Assembly (NCBI RefSeq): GCF_963678635.1
Contig: NC_087069.1
Coordinates: forward strand, 54,294,928 to 54,358,927
Direction: 5' to 3'
DNA: 64,000 nt
Source: Symsagittifera roscoffensis
Taxonomy: Eukaryota > Xenacoelomorpha > Acoela > Convolutidae
Below are positions 57,389 to 64,000 of this stretch, piece after piece. A program made the translations under genes and the position numbers. Numbering within the stretch: position 1 is the first letter of the stretch; every line of letters begins with the position of its first letter. The notes below the pieces were generated by a model. It saw only the letters and a list, made by a program, of their open reading frames with translations, did not search any database and had not been told where the DNA came from.

Positions 57389-57960
57389 CGAGGTCGCTCG
57401 GGGTAACCTCTCGAGTACTCACCGGGCACCTGGCCAGGCGGTTTGGAGAACTGTCGGTGCATCTTGTGATGTTTGTTATTGGGCCTATTTTCTGTCATGA
57501 ACTTGCTCCTCCGGAGAGGTGGCGTCAACTCTCTGGCCCTCCGACGGACGTCCGTCTGCGATCGGGTATTCAAGGGTCCAAAGGTATTGTCTTGAGGCAA
57601 TCCATCAAGGTCCACAAACCTGAGCGTGGTCGCGGAACTAAACTGTTCCTGTTCCGCTATCAGCCAGTCCACGCCCGGTATCCGATATAAACCCGACACC
57701 GTGGGACCCTCTCCTCCTATCATCTTTTTTGCATCCGCTCGACATGTCAACGTGTTCATGTTCAAATTCGTTGACATATCCGTTTTATACTGTCCCCAAC
57801 CGCTGGGATCTGGACGGTTCCAGAGCAGCACACTGCTTGGTTCAATTCCCTCCGCCGGCGTGGCGCTCGTCGATGGGCTTACTGCAGAAGCAGGAGTTGC
57901 CGTGGACGGGTTATTCGTCCTAGTAAAGGTTTGGGAGCTAGTCTGACTCTGATCAATTTG
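57355..57960 (-). pseudogene. Decayed linker segment between the two SGNH-like parts
   Basis: A 158-codon frame (GVDWLIAEQEQFSSATTLRF; RRRARELTPPLRRSKFMTEN) ends in a basic, Pro-rich stretch and is out of phase with both neighbours. No domain is recognised. Confidence 0.45.
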
Positions 57961-58207
57961 CCTCCCAGTCGGTTATCTAATGGTTGCTTCCTGTGGGGAG
58001 GAGCAGTCCCTAGTCTTTCTCTCAAGTCTGAGCTTGGAGCCACGGGAGCAACTGCACCGTCTCCGTTGCCAGGGGTCCAACTCGACTAGCAAGTGGCTCC
58101 GGCACGTTGTCCCTCACTCTGCCCTCACTCTGCCACGTTGTCCGAGCCAGAGTCAGTCGTCCTCAATTCTTGCTCCATCTCCTCTATCTTTGTCTGAAAC
58201 ACATCGA

Positions 58208-58694
58208 TTATCTAACGTCTTCCGTGCAGAGTATTGAAATGTATGCCATCTCTGGTGAGTGCGAGATGATCATCATGCGCATTATATTCTCAAGATCCAT
58301 AGGTCTCAGCTCGCTAGGGTTGCTTCTCACCAGACTGCGGGTCATATCGTTCCATCGGGTCACGTTGCCGTTCATGAAGTCCGCCACCGGCGTGCCAACC
58401 ATCGGGTTCTGTGGTATTGTCCACAGCACCACGAGTCGGGGGTCTGTATTTCTCCTTCAGTTCATTTAAAAGGCAGACTAGTAGGGGCTTTCACTTGGCT
58501 TCTGGGGTAACAGGGACCCTTGAAACGTCATTGATACCGATCATCATCACTATCTTATCTAAGTGATCCTCGCCCTGGAACTCCATCATTTTATTGACCT
58601 GAGCCACGGAGGCCCCTCCAAAAGTTAGTACAGTGGTCTGACCACTCACAAAGATCTCGTTCAGATCCCTCACCAGACTATCTCTAACAACCAA
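58208..58694 (-). pseudogene. SGNH/GDSL-esterase-like segment 1
   Basis: In order: RDSLVRDL (block I, GDS changed to RDS, near 58675), TFGGASV (block II, near 58610), MIGINDVSR (block III, near 58530) and TRDGIHFNT (block V, D-x-x-H, near 58235). The order and spacing fit an SGNH hydrolase. The blocks now lie in three different frames, so it is broken. Related esterase domains are known in some retrotransposon proteins (CR1 LINE ORF1; bdelloid rotifer retroelements); whether this one is related needs a search. Confidence 0.6.
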
Positions 58695-58753
58695 ATGACG
58701 ACTCCCTGGAGGAATTGCCTGGTTGCTTATGGCAGGACTCTAGCTCATGCCGT

Positions 58754-59925
58754 TCAAACAGGCTCGAGGCTACTCCGCGGCTGCTTGCACGAACAAAAGT
58801 TGCGTACAGCTAAGTTCTTTCTGATGTCCACTACGCGAGATCTCAAAATCGGTTTGCCGCGTGTAGTTCCCGTTGGTACTATGGCTCGAGTTGTTCGCTC
58901 CGAGCTACTCAAGGAACGATCACGGCGCTGAGAAGGGACGACCCTACCCAGCATCCGTCCTGTTGATCTCATTCATCGTCAATCTGGCTACCTGATTAAT
59001 TGAATCCTGAAATTGGGAAGCCAAAAAGATGTGTGAAGGATCCGGTATCGTGTTCCTCGAGTTCGAGGCAGATTGTGATGTCGGCTGAGGAGTATCGGGC
59101 TCCCTCGGGGTGCACAGCTCCTGTGTCTTCGTCCTGGGACGTGTGTCCTTGGATCCATCCGAGGTGTTCATCGGTGCCAGAACCTCCGGTGACACTTGGC
59201 TCAGCCTCGCCATATTTGACTCTTTCAGGTGACTTATCTCTTCCTCTTTGAGAGCCATTCGCGTGTCCTCGTATTTCTTCTTCCACTCGTGTCTTTTCAG
59301 AGCTATTGCCTTCTACTCCTCCAGCTTGGCATACAGCTCCCTCTGGTCCTTTTCTTTCTTTTCCAACGTCTCAATAGTCTCCGAGGTCTGAATCTCCATC
59401 TCACTCATCTTTACTCTCATCAGTCGAGGAGCAGCCGTTGAAGATAATGCTGAGTGTTACGGGCCCGGTTCATTACGTAGTCGTTTCGCTCCGATGAGCG
59501 GCTGCACTGGTCGAACAGGTAGGGGCATCTCACCTAGCCGTGGTTTCCCTCTGCTCACCTAGTCCCGGCTCACGAGCCAAGTCATGGCCAGAATTTTCTC
59601 CCCGCCGCCATCTCATCAGACAGTTTCGGCCTCTCTCGGTGGTCTTGGACGACATGCCGTCGGCCAACTTTAAGACCACTTCCGTGGGGTGGTCCTCACG
59701 ACCTTCTCTTCCCATTGCATTCAAGAGTGTGACTGTGAACATCGTCAACTCCGGGTCTTTTAGTGCGAAATTGCAATCCACCAGGCGTTGGTATATCTCG
59801 TCTAGAGTCGTACCTAGGCTCGCTGAGATGAAATCCAACAAGTCGTTCGTGTCACTCATCTTTCTTTGTGTATTTCTTGTCGCACTCTTCTGGTTATTCA
59901 AGGTCAATAAACAAAGTGGGATCAA
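58754..59925 (-). pseudogene. Coiled-coil / disordered N-terminal segment of the block
   Basis: The likely start is the ATG near 59862 (MSDTNDLLDFISASLGTTLD). A helical, Lys/Glu-rich coiled-coil stretch follows (near 59400-59250), then a Ser/Thr/Pro-rich linker and an Arg/Ser-rich stretch (RRDRSLSSSERTTRAI, near 58920). This layout could be a Gag-like or other nucleic-acid-binding structural protein leading into the SGNH-like segment. No zinc knuckle is seen. Frames are broken in several places. Confidence 0.5.
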
Positions 59926-60300
59926 TCAAGATCTAAAAAACAAGTCACAATTTAGAACCATCATTCCAGGCTGTTCCTTTTCTGGGATAAAACATCATTC
60001 ACATCTTTAAAAAAATCCATTGAAACTCTCTTTCGTTCTGGATTTAAAAGCTACCACCAAAATGGATCGTCCACCTACGATCTTGTCAAAATAACACAAC
60101 TGAGCGCTGTCACTTTTCGTACCTGGACTGTTCCAGGCTTCCATGACATAAACATCAATTAAAACATAACCTTAAAACAGCATAACATACAAATGCCACA
60201 CATCAACCCTATCACATAACAATCTAATCCCTAATAGTGAACCTAAAACCTAATCCTTGTGCCTAAAAAGCAAACCTAACAAAGACTACTTAACACCTAG
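59926..60300. other. Noncoding spacer between the macro-like and coiled-coil segments
   Basis: The plus strand is A/C-rich (the minus strand T/G-rich) over 60130-60300. No frame. This would be the place for an LTR or regulatory region separating two elements, but no direct repeat of it was found in the window. Confidence 0.4.
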
Positions 60301-60810
60301 TGTGGCTCTAGCATATGCTCAGAAGTCTACTTACTTAAAAATTTTATCTATGTCTGTCTTTGAGAATATCACATGTACAAGGGCGTATAGCTCTCTTGGA
60401 TGCAGTTTTCCCCTATTGGGATCATAATTTGGTAAAGAGAGAGAGAGAGGTCACTCTTCTCTCAACCAGGAAATCCCTTGGTCGAGTTTTCGGGTTTTAC
60501 ATGTTACATGTTGCCAGCACCAAGTTTTCGGGTTTTACATGTTGCTTGTCAGTGGCCTTAGTTACAAGAAAACACAAATATTTCCCTGGTATCTGTGAGG
60601 CGACAGGGAGCAGCGCTATCATCTCTCCCACACCAGGCCTATGTTTCCACAAAAACTCGACCTTCTTATACTCTCTATTAAAGTCGGCCGCTAGTGCTGT
60701 CTTAAAGCTTACATCCGCAAATATTGCTGTAGCGCACGTATGTTCCGTGAGTATGAAGTCGCTGTCCGTGATAACGACTTTGTTTGAATAGTGGTTTGGT
60801 AGATCAAAGT
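60301..60810 (-). pseudogene. Macro-domain-like fragment
   Basis: My hand translation of the minus strand gives ITDSDFILTEHTCATAIFAD, AADFNRE, HRPGVGEMIALLP and PGKYLCFLVTKAT, then a stop. The order of an acidic start, a buried strand, AAxFNRE, a glycine loop and a hydrophobic strand resembles ADP-ribose-binding macro domains. Distal to this, FLVERRVTSLSL continues after a small tandem duplication of TTTTCGGGTTTTACATG (near 60490 and 60527) that breaks the frame. It could bind or hydrolyse ADP-ribose if intact. The family call is from pattern memory and needs a profile search. Confidence 0.5.
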
Positions 60811-60932
60811 AAGATTCAAAAACTTTTCCGAATGGTGGTTTTTTTTAGCATTTTCGCCCTCCGTTTCCAGCTCTCCGGCTTCCCTCGCCGATTTTAATTT
60901 TTTAATAATCAGATTTTCGGTGTGGGTGAGTC

Positions 60933-61482
60933 CTACCCCCTTACCCGGTCAAAAATATCCACCGAAGTCCCCGTCGATCGCCCAAAATTGAGCAGAGAGA
61001 GATTGGATTCTGGAACGTGTAAAGGATCATCTGGAGCGACCCAGTTGGACTCAGTATTGTCGTGACTGTTATATTTGATGTTGTTTTGGTCGACCCCTTT
61101 AATTGTCAAGATGGTCTCTTTCGGGTCTGCTGGTCTCCGGTTCGAACTCCACTTCCGGTTCAGAGCAGCAATCGTCAATCCAAACCTGTTCTGTGTCGTT
61201 GACTAGGTCGATCTCCTGTGGCACCAGCACTTCGTCCAGTCCCACTGGCGAGTCCATCATGTCGCTCAAAACTATCTTGTCTATGACAAAATCCTCGCCA
61301 TACGCCAAATCTCCTTTTTTGTCTGATTTGCGCTTGTTGCGTGTTCCTCCTGCATAAATCATTGAGGTCCTGCTCTCTTCTAATAACATCACGCACGTAC
61401 GTTTGCGGTGCAATTTTCTTTCCTCGCACTCAGGGTAGAAGAATGTTAATGGAGGAGCTTTCTCGTTGCCAGTTAGCATCAT
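60933..61482 (-). pseudogene. Integrase C-terminal region and Pol tail
   Basis: It follows the integrase core in shifted frames: LTGNEKAPPLTFFYPE, then YVRDVIRREQDLNDLCRRN, and an acidic end (VWIDDCCSEPEVEFEPETS). The last frame ends at a stop near 60935 (NFGRSTGTSVDIFDR). Typical of the tail after a Ty3/gypsy integrase. Confidence 0.6.
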
Positions 61483-61970
61483 AAGCTGTTTATTCCCGTG
61501 GTGGAAAGTTCTGTGCTGTTATAAGCGCCCATCACTTGCGGCAAGTGTCTATCCCAGTCATCCATGTAGCGTGAGCAATAAACTCTCAACATGGATACCG
61601 ACGTGCGATTTTGCCTTTCAACTAGGCCATTCGTTTGTGGGTGATAAATGTTCGAGTGGGCCTGTGCCACCTGCGACCTTTTCATTAACTCCTTCTTGAG
61701 ATCACTCACGAATGCTTTGCCATTGTCTGATTGGAATGTGATGGGGCAGCTGTGTCTCGCTATCCATACAATTATCAAGTGATCGCACGTTTCTTCCGCT
61801 GATGCTGTAATGCAGGGTGCTGCCTCTGCGTATTTCGTGAAATGATCAATCATTACCAGCACTTGATTGTAGCCCGTGGCTGTCATGCATATCTTCTGAT
61901 GTTCAATTTGCACCACCTCGTTGAACCCTGATGACTCTATTGATATCCACTTTTCATATGCCTTCTTCAA
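61479..61970 (-). pseudogene. Ty3/gypsy integrase catalytic core
   Basis: IDHFTKYAEA (first Asp, near 61845), QSDNGKAF (second Asp, near 61720) and GLVERQN (Glu, near 61615). Asp and Glu are separated by exactly 35 residues, the DD35E rule. The zinc-binding segment upstream is only partly legible. The core itself is open for 163 codons, but the flanks are shifted, so the element is dead. It is unlike the integrase of the intact 18.8-kb element. Confidence 0.8.
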
Positions 61971-61989
61971 ACCAGGCTATTCGAATCGT

Positions 61990-63430
61990 TTCTGTATCCT
62001 GTTGTACACTTTGTCCACGCTTTGATGGCCCATCTGATCATGTGAACGAAAAAGCAATTCGGTCTGGTACAACTGTGGTAACACTATTGAATTATATTTG
62101 TGAGGACTTTGTCCTTTTCCTTGCGTTTACAGGCTACTATTCCGTCTTTGTTCAAGTACAGTAAATCTTTCCTCTTCAGAAAAAATTGCTTCAAGATCTT
62201 ATAACTGTCTGCCTCTAGATCTCCTTTGTCAGGTGCTCCGTTCTCGAGCCATCTCTTCAGATTGCTCGTCATTCTATCATTTCGTTGAGCCATTAAGAAA
62301 ATCGACAACCGGTACCTGGCTTTCAGATACGTCTTCATCACGTTTAATTGTCCGCTTATTTTCTCCGGGGCATGAGCATCATCCATCAACTTGACACACC
62401 AAATCTTCTTTAAAGGTGTTGCTTCCTGCACAGATGGTTCCATGTTGGTACGGACGACCGTACCATGCGGAAGTAATCTGGTTGGACGTTTCGACACTGC
62501 TATCAATTCAAGCTCATCTGCGGCATTATCCACTACCGTGCCCTCCTCATCGGAGGTGTACCTGTCTCTGTCCGGGTCCTGATGCATTTCCCGGTCCAAC
62601 CCGCGCTGTTTCCATGCCACCAACAAGGAATGAATCGCAATCTCCGAGCCATCAGAATTGGAAGTAGTTTCCGACGTATTTTCCTAGGACTGAGTCCTTG
62701 AGTCATCACTCCAGCCGGCGGATTCTACATCATTATATTCCACCTTGTCTGTAATGTTTCTCGACTCCCCGGACAAAATTCTATACGTTGGTTGTCTTGA
62801 ATTCGACTCCCCGGACAAGTAGTCCTGTCCGGGCCCGAAAGCGCATGACTCCCCAGACAATGTCTCTTCTCCAGATGAGCTGTCCGAGCACGGCTCGAAC
62901 TCTTGTTTTTCCTCAGTGAATTGAACTTTTCTCGTCACACTGGACTTTGACTTGACCCTGACTTACTCAGTGGTATGGACGTTTAATGCTTCCCTGTGTT
63001 CCGTTAACGAAGTCCTCAACAAGACATACTTGGGCATTGAGTTCACTAGCTGATTCGATATCGACCGGCAGTCCCGCAGAATATCCCGACTCCGGATATT
63101 TACCGGCCTTTTCTCCGTTCTTTCAGTGATGGTCAGCCGCTGCATGGTCTCCATCCTTTCATGATCATGCCGTTCAACCTCTATGTCTAGCAGGTCACGG
63201 AGTTTCAACATGACAACCGGTGCCACCTTCACCGTCTTGTTCAGTAGGGCTATGCTATTGATGCCTAGCCTGGTCAGTTCATGTTGAACCAGGTTTGATC
63301 GAACAAGCAAGTCCAACGCGACCGGATCACCTTGCGATAACATTTTTATCTCCGCAGCACTTTCCACGGGAAGTTCGGGATGTCCTGGTATGGTATGCAA
63401 TGACTTGTCAAGCCATCTAGTGAGTGGCAG
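61990..63430 (-). pseudogene. Long spacer between RNase H and integrase
   Basis: About 480 codons where Ty3/gypsy elements usually have 100-200. It contains a helical charged segment (145 codons), an acidic Ser-rich segment with three LSGES motifs (near 62760-62865) and a 180-codon segment with a helical Lys-rich end (KQFFLKRKDLLYLNKDG, probably the start of the integrase N-domain). Frames are separated by single stops. Confidence 0.55.
62764..62865. repeat. Three GACTCCCC(G/A)GACAA repeats encoding LSGES on the minus strand
   Basis: GACTCCCCGGACAA near 62764 and 62809 and GACTCCCCAGACAA near 62848. On the minus strand they encode TLSGES, YLSGES and ILSGES, spaced 13-15 residues. Confidence 0.75.
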
Positions 63431-64000
63431 TTCGTCGTAGGTTTCTTTGTCCAGGAATGAAAATCCATCCTTGATCTTCGCTTGGCTGGACTGCCCGCCT
63501 TCTAGTCGCTCATAAAACTCCGTCTTTTGCTGAGGCTATCGGCTTTCTGGTGCTTATCACGGGTTCGATGCTCTAGGATTATGTGGTATCCGTCAAGGCG
63601 CACGATCCCACAACCAATTTTGCTTTGATCCATTGAATAGATTTTCAGCCAGGCAAGAGCACGGTTGTCCACACGCAACTTGAAGGAAGCACTCCCTAAT
63701 TAGGCTCTGTATTTTTTCCACGAAAGTGATCACCGCAAACATCTCCGCTTTTGGTGCACCGTACTTCATTTCAGTGTCGCTCAGGGCATTACTTCCCTAG
63801 GCTATTGGTCGGAGAACGGTTCTTCCGTTCCATTCTTGTTCTTGGTGAAGTATGCCCGATATCGCAACCACTGAGGCGTCCGTGTCTAACACGAACATCC
63901 CTTTTCTGTCGGGTTGCCGAGGACCGGAGCCTCGCAGAGTTCGCGCTTAATATTCTCAAAGGAGGCCTGAGCCTCGTCAGTCCAGCAGAATTTCTTGCCT
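63431..64000 (-). pseudogene. RT/RNase H tail of a second Ty3/gypsy element, running off the window
   Basis: The minus strand from the right edge reads FCWTDEAQASFENIKRELCE, then LDTDASVVAISG (RNase H first Asp), and near 63520 KKTEFYERLEGG, the usual end of the RNase H region. Stops interrupt it near 63800, 63640 and 63535. The RT proper, protease and Gag lie outside the window. Confidence 0.75.

Noticed and set aside
51091-63300. Numerous plus-strand frames in the right-hand block
   Set aside because: They lie opposite minus-strand integrase, SGNH-like and other coding pieces and have no motifs of their own.

Overview
The window is transposon-dense, AT-rich DNA from an animal, most likely an invertebrate. 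I cannot fix the phylum: nematode, cnidarian and rotifer all fit. I see no convincing intact host gene, operon, rRNA or CRISPR. Positions 1-19 and 44347-44546 are runs of N.

Region 1 (20-816) holds two related inverted-repeat elements (MITE-like). Region 2 (817-19651) is the main discovery: an 18.8-kb LTR retroelement on the minus strand. Its two 408-bp LTRs differ at about two positions and all its frames are open. In 5'-3' order (decreasing coordinates) it has: 5' LTR, primer-binding-site candidate, a 1.25-kb leader with paired hairpin repeats, a basic 155-aa protein, a 2740-aa Gag-Pol of Ty3/gypsy type (capsid, CCHC knuckle, protease, RT, RNase H, DD35E integrase, GPY/F), two tiny hydrophobic proteins, a 378-codon open frame with no ATG, an 872-aa Env-like membrane glycoprotein, an unknown 598-aa protein, 1.5 kb of 3' noncoding DNA and the 3' LTR. 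Neighbouring frames overlap by ATGA or by short stretches, as in a compact virus genome. Gag-Pol would build the particle and make and integrate the DNA copy. Env would be the candidate entry protein. The roles of the other five frames are unknown.

Region 3 (20920-31106) is a decayed element with roughly 460-bp terminal inverted repeats that begin in a G run. It encodes one protein-primed family B DNA polymerase, apparently preceded by an OTU-like protease domain. Its left 3.2 kb is tandemly duplicated. A second, more decayed polymerase copy lies at 35023-37336. Between and after them are AT-rich noncoding stretches, a coding-like island near 38.5-39.0 kb and a 765-bp tandem duplication (39.6-41.1 kb).

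Region 4 (about 42-49.4 kb) consists of pieces of a non-LTR (LINE) retrotransposon on the minus strand: an RT region, a zinc-binding C-terminus and several repeated 3' ends. One 3' end carries a nested MITE.

Region 5 (about 50.9-64 kb) is visibly richer in G+C and is a long decayed minus-strand coding block that runs off the right end. It begins with a Ty3/gypsy RT/RNase H tail, a long acidic spacer and a DD35E integrase. A macro-domain-like fragment follows, then about 9 kb of broken coding sequence with a coiled-coil segment and two separate SGNH/GDSL-esterase-like segments. It may be a second giant retroelement with captured enzymatic domains, or two elements side by side.
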